A stretch of DNA of 64,000 bases from Ustilago trichophora (Eukaryota > Basidiomycota > Ustilaginomycetes > Ustilaginales > Ustilaginaceae). The stretch covers positions 62,001 through 126,000 of the forward strand of contig OOIN01000006.1 of the NCBI GenBank assembly GCA_900323505.1, in the 5' to 3' direction. The notes below the pieces were generated by a model, which worked only from the letters and a program-made list of their open reading frames with translations, did no database searches and was not told the origin of the DNA. This document shows, piece by piece, positions 10,199 through 21,013 of this stretch; position 1 is the stretch's first letter, and each line of letters begins with the position of its first letter. The translations under genes and the position numbers were made by a program.

Positions 10199-13100
10199 AT
10201 GATCACATTCATCCCTCTCTCGGTACCTTACGCTGCGGCGGGGTCCGAAATCTCGGTTCGCACCAAGCTCGAACCAAATGCTCCGGAAGAGGAGCATCCT
10301 CGTGCGCTCGCCTATCTGCTGCAGATGGACGACGTACGCGTTCTCATCGACTGCGGATCTCCTGAAGACTTTCTCTTCTCTGATCCGACCCATTCGGAAG
10401 CCTCTGCAACACTACAAGCTGAAGCCGAATCGTCATCGATGGCTCAGCAGCGGGAAGCAGACTCGGCAGCACTCGATCTTAACCAGCTCAAAGCAGCCCC
10501 TCTCGACACACTTCTCCGCCAACTCGCACCGACCATCGATCTTGTGCTGCTATCACACTCGTCGCTCGACCACTTGGGACTCTATGCATATGCACACGCC
10601 AGATTGGGGCTGAAATGCCAAGTCTACGCCACAATGCCCGTACAGAGCATGGGAAAGCTCACCGTCCTCGAGGCCATCCAGACGTGGAGGAGTGAGGTCG
10701 ACATCGAAAAGGAATCTCTGTCTCTTCAACGCCGCTGCCTCCCAAGTGTAGATGAAGTTGAAGACGCCTTCGAAGAGATCAAGACAGTCCGATACATGCA
10801 GCCCACCCATCTCGAGGGCAAGTGCGCCAGTCTGACGCTCACAGCTTACAACGCAGGTCACTCGCTTGGTGGTGCGATTTGGAAGATCCGCAGTCCTACT
10901 TCGGGAACAGTGGTAGTTGCGCTTGACTGGAATCACAACAGGGAACGTCATTTGGATGGCACAATTCTGCTCTCGTCTTCTGCTGCTGCTCCGGGCGCTC
11001 CTGGATCGGGCAGTGGCGCAGATGCTGTGCGACGACCCGACCTTCTCATTACCGAGGTCGAACGCGGGCTTGTCGTCAATACCCGCAGAAAAGATCGTGA
11101 TGCAGCTTTGATTGATCTGGTCCACACAACCATTCAAGCGGGCAACTCGGTCCTTTTCCCCATCGATGCCTCCGCTCGTTTGCTGGAGCTTATGGTTTTG
11201 CTGGACCAGCACTGGGCCTACGCCTACCCACACGCCCGCTTCCCACTCTGCCTCATCTCTCGTACCGGTAAAGAAGTCATCGAACGTTCGCGAACTTACA
11301 TGGAATGGATGACGCGCGAGTGGGCAACAAAGGCAAACGAGACTATCGAAGCAGACAAAGACAAGCAGCTCTCCAAGAATCAACCTCGTTCCTCCGCTCG
11401 TGGCAACCGTCCTGCTGCTGCGTCCTCCCCACTCGATTTTAAGTACGTCAAAGTCTTCTCCTCTCTCCAAGCCATGGACGAGGCCATCCCCCAGGATCAG
11501 GCCAAAGTAGTCCTCGCCGTCCCACCATCCATGACACACGGTCCGTCTCGTCGCCTCCTCGCGCGCTTTGCAGCCAATCCAAATGACCTCGTCATTCTCA
11601 TCTCTCGTGGGGAGCCCAACTCTCTCTGTCGCCAGCTGTGGGACGCGTGGAGCCACCACCAGTCCAAAGGATTCTCCTGGTCGCATGGCAAACTCGGCCA
11701 AGCGGTGGTTCCCAACACATCGGTCCGTTTCGAGCTGAAAAGCAAGGTGCCATTGGCAGGCGAAGAGCTGCGCGCACACTTGGAAGCAGAGCAAGCCGAA
11801 CGAGACCGCCTCGCACAGCAACGAGCTCTCCTCGCCCGTAGCAGGAGACGCTTGGAAGCGGATGAAGATGATTCTTCCGACTCCGACTCTGATGGGGACG
11901 ACGGCGATGAGCAAGGAGAAGACGTGTATGATGTTGCTCGCACCGGATCTGGCGAAGCGCCTTCTGGCAATCTGATTCGCAAAAGACCTTATGGCGCCGC
12001 ATTCTCCACCAACCCTGCCGACGACGCGGCGGGCCAAAACGCAGACACCAACCAACTCTCTTTCGATATCTACCTCAAAGGCAACGCTTCTCGCGCTACA
12101 TCCTTTTTCGGCTCAAAGGCGGGACAAGAAGGTCCATTTGGCTTGGGAGTACGCTACCGACTTTTCCCCGCCATCGAGAGGAAGAGGATGGTAGATGGCT
12201 TTGGTGAGGTCACCGATGTTGCACGATGGCTTTCACGACGACGAGCTGTAGAGGCAGCCGAATCCGCCGCCGCCGACCCCCTGTCCGAGTCCGCCGCACT
12301 GACCGCCGAAGCCAAACGCAAAAAGGCCGCCGAGGAAGAAGCCAGAGCCGCCGCCGCCATCCCCTCTAAATTCATCACCGAGCTCGTCGACCTTGTTATC
12401 AGCTGCAAGGTCGCTTTCATCGAAATGACCGGTCTCAATGACGGGCGAGCTTTGAAGACCTTGATCCCACAGTTACACCCACGCCGGTTGATCATGATCA
12501 ATGGCGACACCGAGACCCGTCAGGACATGCAAACCACCCTGGAGGCGATCAAGAGCCTTACCAAGGACGTATATGCACCAGAGTGGATGCAGAGCATCCG
12601 CATTGGAGAGGTTACCAATTCGTACACGGTCAATCTGGGAGAGGGTCTCTTGGCAGGATTGCAACTGAGCAGGTTTGAAGAGTTTGAAGTGGCTCATGTG
12701 AGGGCTATTGTTCGAGCTGGTGGTGAGGGGGCGGGAGCTATTCCCGTGCTGGAGACTGAAGAAGCTGTCGCCACTGCCGCTGTGGTCGGAGATGAAGACG
12801 AAGAATCTACGTCCAACGAAATCATCATCTCTGAACTCACCTCTTCGGGAATCATCAGATCCGCGCCTTCCACCAACATCCACCCGATCCGCATCATCCC
12901 CTCGCACCCCCCCTCCTCCTCCGATACCGGAGGAACATTGTTCATCGGCGACTTGAAGCTCACGACATTGAAGAGCACCCTTTCCTCGCCGCAATTCAGA
13001 CTACCGGCAGACTTTGCGGGAGAAGGAATGCTTGTCTGCGGTTCGGGGTCCGGTGGGGAGGCGGTGACGGTTCAGAAACAGGCCAAGGGAAGGATTGTTA

Positions 13101-13219
13101 TTGAAGGAAATGTCACGAAATCTTTCGGGACTGTCAGGAGGGCTGTCTATGGGCTTCATGCTAGGGTGGCTGGTGGTGCCAGTGGACAGGGGCAGCAGCA
13201 ACAGCAGGAGCAGATTTGA
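10199..13219 (+). CDS. CFT2: Cleavage and polyadenylation factor subunit Cft2/CPSF100
   Basis: One exon encoding 1006 aa, the usual size or slightly larger than the family. The N-terminus MITFIPLSVPYAAAGSEIS opens a metallo-beta-lactamase fold. Residues near 118 read LLSHSSLDHLGLY, the inactive version of the HxHxDH motif that marks CPSF100 rather than the CPSF73 nuclease. LTAYNAGHSLGGAIWKI (about 217-233) and VVALDWNHNRERHLDG are family blocks. The beta-CASP region follows (AGNSVLFPIDASARLLELM). A linker at about 555-580 is acidic (DSSDSDSDGDDGDE). The C-terminal domain includes ALKTLIPQLHPRRLIMINGD. The protein works in the nuclear pre-mRNA 3'-end processing complex as the pseudo-nuclease partner of CPSF73/Ysh1. 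The last residues are a poly-Gln stretch. Confidence 0.96.
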   Translation: MITFIPLSVPYAAAGSEISVRTKLEPNAPEEEHPRALAYLLQMDDVRVLIDCGSPEDFLFSDPTHSEASATLQAEAESSSMAQQREADSAALDLNQLKAAPLDTLLRQLAPTIDLVLLSHSSLDHLGLYAYAHARLGLKCQVYATMPVQSMGKLTVLEAIQTWRSEVDIEKESLSLQRRCLPSVDEVEDAFEEIKTVRYMQPTHLEGKCASLTLTAYNAGHSLGGAIWKIRSPTSGTVVVALDWNHNRERHLDGTILLSSSAAAPGAPGSGSGADAVRRPDLLITEVERGLVVNTRRKDRDAALIDLVHTTIQAGNSVLFPIDASARLLELMVLLDQHWAYAYPHARFPLCLISRTGKEVIERSRTYMEWMTREWATKANETIEADKDKQLSKNQPRSSARGNRPAAASSPLDFKYVKVFSSLQAMDEAIPQDQAKVVLAVPPSMTHGPSRRLLARFAANPNDLVILISRGEPNSLCRQLWDAWSHHQSKGFSWSHGKLGQAVVPNTSVRFELKSKVPLAGEELRAHLEAEQAERDRLAQQRALLARSRRRLEADEDDSSDSDSDGDDGDEQGEDVYDVARTGSGEAPSGNLIRKRPYGAAFSTNPADDAAGQNADTNQLSFDIYLKGNASRATSFFGSKAGQEGPFGLGVRYRLFPAIERKRMVDGFGEVTDVARWLSRRRAVEAAESAAADPLSESAALTAEAKRKKAAEEEARAAAAIPSKFITELVDLVISCKVAFIEMTGLNDGRALKTLIPQLHPRRLIMINGDTETRQDMQTTLEAIKSLTKDVYAPEWMQSIRIGEVTNSYTVNLGEGLLAGLQLSRFEEFEVAHVRAIVRAGGEGAGAIPVLETEEAVATAAVVGDEDEESTSNEIIISELTSSGIIRSAPSTNIHPIRIIPSHPPSSSDTGGTLFIGDLKLTTLKSTLSSPQFRLPADFAGEGMLVCGSGSGGEAVTVQKQAKGRIVIEGNVTKSFGTVRRAVYGLHARVAGGASGQGQQQQQEQI

Positions 13220-13949
13220 AGTCGAGTCATTCCACACATGCAATACGAATACAATGCAGGATCTAAGTTCCACCTCAAGAAAAGTTTATCTTCGAGCTTG
13301 TGCCACAGATTCCGACGGGTTCCTACATTCCAAATCGTCATTGCATACTTGTCCCAGAGAGAAAGGGAGAAAGAGAGGAAGATTTGTTGTTTTCCCCATC
13401 ACCAGTGCAATCAACCGCGCGGTGGTGGTGATTACCAAGAGTGTGATCGCGAATGGGCGACGAGCGACTCTGGGTATGAGGTTGGCCGGTTCCCTATTTT
13501 TGGCTATACAGTGGTGTTGATACCGATCTCTCCTGCATGCACCTTCACAGGCATCGCTTCTAATAATGACAGCCCTTCAAACCAGGTGACTCCTCATCTA
13601 GCACATTTCGGATAAAGGAAAGGCTCTTGATGGTAAACTAAAGCACAGCTTCAAGTTTGTAGCAACAATGTGTAGATTAGACGAAACCACAAAGCAAACA
13701 ACAATTGAGATAAGTTAAGTTCAGATACATAGGGCATGGTGGGGACATGTTTTGTGTGCAGCATGTGGGAGATGAAGTATGACGAGCATGCATGTGTAGG
13801 TGGCGTTGCTGTCAGGTAGCGAAATAGAATAAAAGTCAAGAAACAGTGGATGTGAAATGCGCATCGCGCTCAGTACTCCATGGTCTGTATCATTAGGATC
13901 ATCAGTTAACGATGTGATGCGATGGATCGGTCAAGGGGATGAATGGCGA
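13220..13949. other. Intergenic between convergent CFT2 and aquaporin genes
   Basis: 730 bp with no supported gene; it should contain both 3' UTRs. Nothing else recognised. Confidence 0.5.
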
Positions 13950-15687
13950 TCATGCTACGTTGTTGTTGACCTCTGAAGGGGCCAAGTTGATTGCAGCTGC
14001 CTTCTCTTGGTCCTCCCTAGCCTTCTTTACCATGCCTGCACTGGTCAGGCCGTGCTGCTGCGAGCTGTTGGACACCACCGTGCCCTCGTTCTCAGCTGGC
14101 ATAGCAGTCTGCTTAACGAAGGAGAACTCGGATGCGGCCATGGTCTCGAGAACACCGATAACGTTTCCGTAGGCATCCTTGAAGACTTGCTTGCTGTCAT
14201 CGGCATCCTGACCAATGTTGGCGGATTCGTACTGAAAGTACTTGAGCAGCTGGTAGAATCCGGCCGTGATGATGGCGGCTGAGTAAGGGGCGATGAAGTA
14301 GATCCAGTCATAAGACTCAAAGATACCAAGGACGACGTTGGGACCGAGAGTTCGGGCTGGGTTAAGGGAACCTCCAGTGTAGTTTGTGCCCAACAGTTCG
14401 GCAAGGAAGAGGGCAAGACCAATTCCGACGGGGGCAAGGAAGGTACCGCGGTGCTTCTCTGCCGCCAACAGGAAGATTGCAAGAATAAGCTGGCATGTCA
14501 AGAAGAACTCGAGCCAGAAGCCTTGAGCAACGTTGGTTCCGTTGGCGAGAGTTGTACGAGCGTTGATCTGACCGGGGAGGATGCCCGAGGCAAGTGCTGC
14601 AGCAGCAATACCACCGATGAATTGAGCAATGGTCAAGTGGATCAACTGGAACCAGCCCAAAGTGCCGGTCAAGAAGAGTGCGAGGGTGACGGCAGGATTG
14701 AAGAGACCACCAGAAACACGGTAGAAAGTCCAAGCGTTGACCGCAAGCGAGAAACCGAAACCTAGCGAGCTGTAAAGCAAAGCGCTAGTATCAGGTGGGG
14801 CGTTCTGACTGAGCGAAGTCGCCTGTCCATTGTTCTGGCTAGACGCACGAGCGTTCGTAGCTTCGGTAGCGATACCAAAGGCGAAGAAGAGGAAGAGGAC
14901 CGTTCCGACGAATTCGGATACAAAGGCAATCAAGTTGTTCTTAATCTCGAGACGACGACGGAGAGCAGCGCGGTAGTGGTGACGATGCTTGTGCTCGCCT
15001 TCATCGACTTTCATGAAGTCTGGAAGTTGCTCTTCGATAATGATGCTTTCCCGACGTTCGAGCATCGTAGGTTGTTCGGTGACGCCGTGACCTTCAGGAC
15101 CGGAGCCGAGCGAGAAGATCGAGGGTTGGGCGACCATCTGACGAGGGTTTCCATCGCCAGTGGTTACGGGAGCTCCGGTGGGGGCTGTGGCGAGTCCGCC
15201 ATGCTGGTGCTCATGAGTAGGTGAGCCATTGTGGTTGTAAGAGTTGCCATAGCCAACGGCTGTGCCAGAGGAGGAGCGAGGACCTTCAGAACGCTTTTGA
15301 GCGTCAGCGTAGACGCCTGTTCCAGCAGCGGGGAGCTCTGGGTTGGCTGTTTCGAAAACAGAACAACAAATCAAGTGGATTTCGTCAATTTGCTGATCAA
15401 GATCGCATATCACACATCACACAGTTGACAGTGGACATCGCCAACTTGCTTGAGGGAATCGTTCGACCGATCCAAAGACTGGCTATGGTCCACAACGAAC
15501 ATGTCCCAGACTTGCTGGGTGTAAACTTGAAGCTGAGCCGCTAGCGCTACTGAGCATGAGTACCTCGAGCGTGAGGCCCAAAGCTGCTCAGCATCATTCT
15601 CTGGCTGAATGGATGGGAAGGGTGAAAAAAAGGAAACTTACTCAAGTTGGTAGTAGGCGAGATCTGCTTTTCGCCGGAGGTCGACAT
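13950..15687 (-). CDS. Aquaporin (MIP family water/solute channel)
   Basis: Two exons, 15642-15687 and 13950-15346, splice in frame to 480 aa. The 295-nt intron starts GTAAGT and ends AACAG. The first exon gives MSTSGEKQISPTTNL and the junction codon becomes Thr. The first 180 residues are a hydrophilic N-terminal extension. The channel then shows six membrane spans and both signature boxes: SGGLFNPAVTLALFLTG (about residue 229) and GGSLNPARTLGP (about residue 342). The second box has Thr rather than Asp after NPAR, which favours a water-type pore over a glycerol facilitator. The C-terminal tail of about 110 residues is cytosolic and charged. MIP proteins act in the plasma membrane or vacuole in osmotic adaptation. 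Confidence 0.93.
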
Positions 15688-17914
15688 TTTTGCGATACTG
15701 ATGCCACCTTTCGAGGTCTGTGGAACGGTGAGGTATTCCTTCTTATCGGAGGAGGGTGTAGAGGGGGTAAGAGAGATACACGGTAGGGTGCTGTCTCCTG
15801 CAAACGTATCGTAGGTATTACTGATCCAGTGTGAGGGTGAAGGAGGATCAGTCGGTGGGATGATGTGGTTGGGAGACAAAGTACGGTGCATCCGTGCGGA
15901 AGTGATCCTTAAGAGGCGCTTCCTGCGACCAGAAGCCTGAGAGAGCGGATGATGCTGGAATGGCGTTTTGAGTCTGGCGTAAACGATTCTGCCGCTAGCG
16001 TACTGCTGCGCTAAGCGAAGTTAGAATGTGGTACGGAACTGTTTCCAGACTTAGAAAGTGCAAGCAACGGAGATCAGACGTTTTCACTCCCCATTGCCGA
16101 CTTTTGCATTAGGAAGAAGCTGCCAGATCTGGCAAGTGCAGCCAGAAGGACCAAAAAAAAAAAGCTACATCAGTGCCAAGTGTAGGCACTTTTGCTCACA
16201 CACTGCCGGCGACTACTGCAAGGGCAGTCGAAGTGGGCGCACCACAATCCAGTACACTAGAGCGTGAGAGAGGGTCAGACTGGTTAGGATTACCTCAACG
16301 TGCAAAACTCTTCTCTTTTGACAGGTCAAACTCCGCAAATCAAAAAATCCCTTCCTCTCAAACAGTACTTTCAGTCTCCCTCTCACACTCTCTTCGTCAT
16401 GGACCAAACGGCGGAACTTGAAAATCTGTCAAGCTGATCGTTTCAACCATCATCTGACACTTTGGCTAAGGTCAAAACGTACTCTGCCTAAGCGTGGTGC
16501 TGGCTGGGCAGCGCACGCGCGAGGGAACATGCCAACGTCTCATACCCGCTCCGCGATGCATACATCCAAGTGGCGCCAGATCGCGCATTTCACACCCGCT
16601 CTTCTCTTCACTCTCCGCCTCCTCCACCACCACCATCTTCGGCCCGCTTCTTGGCTCTCCTCTGCTCTGCTCTGGTCAGACAAGCGAGACACAAAGTTAC
16701 CCTTGCACACCATCCCCGCCCACTCTCTCGATTTTGTGTGAATTCCGAAAAACCCAAAACACTACGCCACATGAATACGTGGATGTGGCAAGACGGCGGT
16801 TCTGAGTTGGTTTATTGTTTTGTTTCCAATCATAGAAACATCATTCCCACCTTACCTCGCCCTTGCCTCTCCTTGCAGCGACCCCTCCGCCGACAGAGAT
16901 CCTTCCTGCTCATAACGAATTTTTTTTTTGGTCTCCACCTCATTGCAGTCGAAGAAAAGTCTCCACCACCCAACTCACCCACTGTGGTATTGTGTGTCGA
17001 AGTCATCCTCACCAACGAAGCCCCACTTCCTGACTGTATATTCTCTGAAGAATGTTTTCAAGAGATGAAGTCTTGCATCATGCAGAAGCCACCTTGCTCA
17101 TCTCATGTGCACTTCCCTTCTCTGTTGTGCAAACGGTGGGACCAACTTAGTTTTGGCTCAGGAAGGGAGCGTGTGGGTGTGCGTTGTGTTCCCACCGATC
17201 CCCGTGCAACCAAAGCCTGCCCGGAGGACCAAGCCTCGGATCTGCAAGGACCAAATAGACGAAGCAGTCTCGAGAAGAGCAAAGCAAATGCCGATGCTGT
17301 CTGTATCCGGTCCATGCCTGTGTATATCTGCAGCGGAAATCCTAAAATCTGCAAGCGGAAAGGTGAAATGCATGAGGACGTCATCTTCTCCGTCGGGTAA
17401 TATTTTCCGCTCTGAATCTTGCAACTAACATTTGACGTCGGGCTCCGACCAAACCTTGCTATCGCCTTGGCACTGCTATCCACCATGGCCACTTTGAATT
17501 TTGCTGATGAGGATCTGCACATTTACAACGACTGCACAGATACCACGACGTAGTGTTTGAAGGTTTGTCGCCCAACAACCCGCGCACCTCACACGACAAG
17601 AACAGCGGGGCAGACCAGCTGTGAATGGAAATGCTATTTTTAGACGCACTAGCGAGAAAGAAATCATCGGGTAGGAGCAAATCAGATTCGAACGCTTACC
17701 AGATCCATACACCAGCCCGATCTATCCAGAAGTACCCCCCCAGAGCCAATCTGCGACCCGTTTCAGCGATCTCACACATCTCGACTGACTGCAAATCTGC
17801 TGTGCAAATGTAACAATGAAACAATGCGATTGCAACAACCATCTCAGTGATAGCAGATAGAATTGATGATAAGCAAGTTGGTCATCTTCTTCAGGGGACG
17901 AACTTTTTTTGCTG
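15688..17914. other. 2.2-kb gap, no secure gene
   Basis: Open frames exist (for example 276 codons on plus ending at 17400), but they start at non-ATG triplets, are built from leader-like CT-rich and mixed DNA, and match nothing I know. A 22-codon ORF with a strong CACCATGG start lies at 17485-17553 (MATLNFADEDLHIYNDC...). It could be a first exon or chance. The rest is presumably the aquaporin promoter and the kexin 3' region. Confidence 0.4.
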
Positions 17915-20900
17915 CTATTTTTGACCGAGACCAGCAATCAGATCTCTCCCCTCAGCTGCGTCCTGCCAGCTACCATCTCCACCAGAGCCCGAGCCAGAAC
18001 CGCCAGATCGACGGTCTTCTTGTTCATCGACATCGTCGTCAATGTCAACAATGGCACCCGTGGCTGCAGTCTTTTTCTCCCCGCTCTCAACACCCCTAGT
18101 CGCAGAAGCAAGCGTGCTCTCTCCCTCCTCGTCCTCCTCAGCTTCGTCGTCGTGCAGAGCAAAGCGGCGATCACCATTCTCGTCATCGTCAATGTCGTCC
18201 CGGTACGGCTCGTCGGCCCCTGTTCCACGTCGGCCGAGCAATCCCCGAGTGTCCTGTCCACCTGATGCACCAGCGCGCTGATCCAATTCCTCGTCGTCAT
18301 CATCCGAACCTTCAGCAAAAGCGTCGTACAGCTCCTTGGTCCTACGCGACTTTTCACCGCGACGAGAAGCTCTTGCATCGTCGTCCAGTTCTCCCATCGC
18401 CACCTCTTCATCGTTTGCCAAAGACTCGTATCCACCTCCATCGCCACGACCGCCGCCACCCCCAGCGCCACGACTCATCTTGCGCTTCCTCATCACAAAG
18501 AATGCCGCGAGCGATCCGGCAAAGATGACCACCAGTCCACCGGCGATCACCACCCAGGTGCTGTTCTTCTTCAGTCCCGAGATGTAGCCCGTATCGGCCT
18601 CGGGCTGAACAGCGATGGGAACGCTGCCGTTGTGGTTGGTGAAATCGATGTGCGACTCTCCTTCAGCAGAGCCGTGATCGGAGGGAAGGTGGTCGGTAGG
18701 CTTCTTGAGCTTGGCAGAGGATGTAGGGGTGGGCGGAAGCTTGATGATGGTAGTGTCAGGAGCGGCGGCGAGAGTCTCGTGATACTCGACCGAGTCCTCG
18801 GGGAAGTTCCAGGGCACCGCTTTCGACGGGTCGATGGATGCACCCCACAGAGACATGCTCCACGCATACAGATTGCCAACCTTGTTCGGGTGTGCCGGGT
18901 CAAAGACTCGCAGCTTCCACTCGCCGATGGGGGACTCATCCCAATGCTTGAGAGTCATGAACGACCAACCGGGGAAACCGGTCATGGCGTCATCGTATCG
19001 TCTCGATCTGGCCAATGCCGACTTGGTGCCGTGGGGCGAGATGAGCTCGACGTTGACATCTCCGCGACGCTGGTGCGTGATCCAGACCCGAACGGTAACA
19101 TGCTCGAGCGAGGCCAAGTTGGCCTTCTTGAGCTGATCCTCGGTGATGAGGAACTTGGACTCGGTGCCCGACTCTGTGATGAGCGTCTCAGTAGCCGGCA
19201 AAGTAATGTTGGGCGACTCGTACCAGGCCTGAGGATTGACGAGCTTGTGGCGTTTTGTTTCCTCAACAAACTGATAAGCGTCGATCAGACCGTAGCCGTA
19301 CTTGTGGTTGAAATGACGACCTGCTTGCGTCTGCTGCCAGTCGGGGTCTTCAGGGTTGAACTTGACAGCACTGCGAACAGCAATGTGCTGCACATCACGC
19401 CATGTGAGTTCGGGTCGGATGCTGAGACCGAGCGCGATCACACCAGCAGCTAGGGGGGCAGCGGCACTTGTGCCACCGTGCGAAGCAGTGCAGCGGTTGA
19501 CACCGTTCCAAGCGACATCGGTGGTGTGAATGTGGTCTCCACTACCGGAACTCCAGCTGGTGGCAATGATGGCCGAGCACATCTCCGAGTACCAGGGATG
19601 TTGGCCTTCGCGATCGACAGCTGCAATGGTCATCGAGTAGATCGAGTTGGTGTATCCATCAAAGTTGCACTGATCGTCGGAAGCACCTCCGTTGCCGCCG
19701 GCAAAGACAAAGATGCTTCCCTTACCGTCACGTCCGTTCTGCACACCATTGAGCATAGCTTTTGCAATGAGACCCTTGGGAGCGTCCATGCTGCGACCAT
19801 CGTCGGGGGGACCCCAACTGCAGCTATAGATGTCGTTCTCTTGGTAAGCATAGTTGAGCGAAGCAGCCTCATCCACATCCGAGATGGGGCCCGAAAGGAT
19901 GCGAACGCCCGAAACCTTGGCCTGGTAAGCGACACCGACACCGCAGACGTCGTTTTTAACGGCAGCAATCTCGCCGGCACATCGTGTGCCGTGCTGATCA
20001 TCGCTCTCGCGAGGCTCGGGGAGCTCGGTGTGCGAGTTGAAATCGTAACTGCCTGGGGCGTAGAAGTTTTCCTTGAGATCGGGACTGTGCATGTCAAGGC
20101 CATCGTCAATCAGACAGACTGTGATACCTTTGCCCAAGATCTCCTGATCCCACACGGCGGTGACATTGAGATCGTTGCCAAGCTTGCGGTTGTTGGCGAG
20201 ATGCCATTGATCGGTGAAGATGGGGTCCTTGATGTCGAACTTGGACATCATCTCGGCCGTCTTTGCGGTAGGAATGACAGGTGGGCGCGGGGAAGGATCC
20301 GCCGACCTCACGTGAAATGGCCATGCATCAGGTGCTGGTACAGGGCCGCGGATTTCGGGGTAGATGTGCGGCATCTCTTCTGGGTTGTAGATGACGTTGC
20401 GCTTGTGTCGCCGCCTGACGTGTTGGCGTTCGACGGCCTTTATTGAGAGCGCGGCAGCGTGCTGGCGCTTGGAGAGACTGTGCTTTGTGCTGAAACCAGG
20501 TTCGCGAGCCGAGCGTCGAATACGATTCCATCGTTGCAGAATCGGATCTTGGTGTTCTGGGACATCAGGACGTGGGGATGATGCAGCCGATGAGGATGTG
20601 GACGAGGAAGGATCACGCTTCTTCAACACCTCGGTCAACTCTGGAACGGGCTTCTCGGAACGAATGAGCCAGTGATTCTGCAGCTCTCCTGCCCTCTCGA
20701 CAAACTCGGCGCCAAGTGATTCTGCCACATGACGAGGGTCGACATCTTGACCTGCCCGCGCGTGCACCTCGACGACGTAGTAGTGGTGTGTGTCGTAGGA
20801 TCGCTTGGCAGGAAGGGGGACGGTTCGCTTTTGGTGAGCCCATGCGTTGTGAGCTGAGCGCCTGTGCAGCTGGGGAGCTTGTGCTGCCTGTCCATCAGAG

Positions 20901-21013
20901 CAACTTCTGGCGGCAAGCGAGGCATTGGCGTAGACTTGAGGTTGAGCAGAGGCGACGGCCAAGATGCAGCTGAGTAGCAGCGAGAGGGAGCTGGAGAGCT
21001 TGATGGCCTTCAT
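17915..21013 (-). CDS. KEX2: Kexin, Golgi proprotein convertase
   Basis: 1032 aa from the ATG at 21013; the open frame extends 10 codons upstream without an ATG. A signal peptide (MKAIKLSSSLSLLLSCILAV) leads into a propeptide ending in basic sites (VRRRHKRN, about residue 205). The subtilisin domain carries the triad: Asp in LIDDGLDMHSPD (about 301), His in DDQHGTRCAGEIAA (about 340), Ser in HGGTSAAAPLAAG (about 515), with the oxyanion Asn in FAGGNGGASDDQ (about 441). A P-domain follows (TVRVWITHQRRGDVNVELISP, GEWKLRVFDPAH). One membrane span lies at about 819-840, and the roughly 190-residue cytosolic tail is Asp/Glu/Gly-rich. Kex2 cuts after Lys-Arg and Arg-Arg in the late Golgi to mature secreted precursors. 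It is longer than the yeast enzyme, mostly in the propeptide and tail. Confidence 0.97.
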   Translation of the reverse strand: MKAIKLSSSLSLLLSCILAVASAQPQVYANASLAARSCSDGQAAQAPQLHRRSAHNAWAHQKRTVPLPAKRSYDTHHYYVVEVHARAGQDVDPRHVAESLGAEFVERAGELQNHWLIRSEKPVPELTEVLKKRDPSSSTSSSAASSPRPDVPEHQDPILQRWNRIRRSAREPGFSTKHSLSKRQHAAALSIKAVERQHVRRRHKRNVIYNPEEMPHIYPEIRGPVPAPDAWPFHVRSADPSPRPPVIPTAKTAEMMSKFDIKDPIFTDQWHLANNRKLGNDLNVTAVWDQEILGKGITVCLIDDGLDMHSPDLKENFYAPGSYDFNSHTELPEPRESDDQHGTRCAGEIAAVKNDVCGVGVAYQAKVSGVRILSGPISDVDEAASLNYAYQENDIYSCSWGPPDDGRSMDAPKGLIAKAMLNGVQNGRDGKGSIFVFAGGNGGASDDQCNFDGYTNSIYSMTIAAVDREGQHPWYSEMCSAIIATSWSSGSGDHIHTTDVAWNGVNRCTASHGGTSAAAPLAAGVIALGLSIRPELTWRDVQHIAVRSAVKFNPEDPDWQQTQAGRHFNHKYGYGLIDAYQFVEETKRHKLVNPQAWYESPNITLPATETLITESGTESKFLITEDQLKKANLASLEHVTVRVWITHQRRGDVNVELISPHGTKSALARSRRYDDAMTGFPGWSFMTLKHWDESPIGEWKLRVFDPAHPNKVGNLYAWSMSLWGASIDPSKAVPWNFPEDSVEYHETLAAAPDTTIIKLPPTPTSSAKLKKPTDHLPSDHGSAEGESHIDFTNHNGSVPIAVQPEADTGYISGLKKNSTWVVIAGGLVVIFAGSLAAFFVMRKRKMSRGAGGGGGRGDGGGYESLANDEEVAMGELDDDARASRRGEKSRRTKELYDAFAEGSDDDDEELDQRAGASGGQDTRGLLGRRGTGADEPYRDDIDDDENGDRRFALHDDEAEEDEEGESTLASATRGVESGEKKTAATGAIVDIDDDVDEQEDRRSGGSGSGSGGDGSWQDAAEGRDLIAGLGQK

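Noticed and set aside
10553..12055. 500-codon antisense frame in CFT2
   Set aside because: Codon-bias shadow of a conserved gene.
16570..17400. 276-codon plus-strand frame
   Set aside because: Begins at GTG, mixes CT-rich leader-like DNA with unrelated sequence, and matches no family I recognise.
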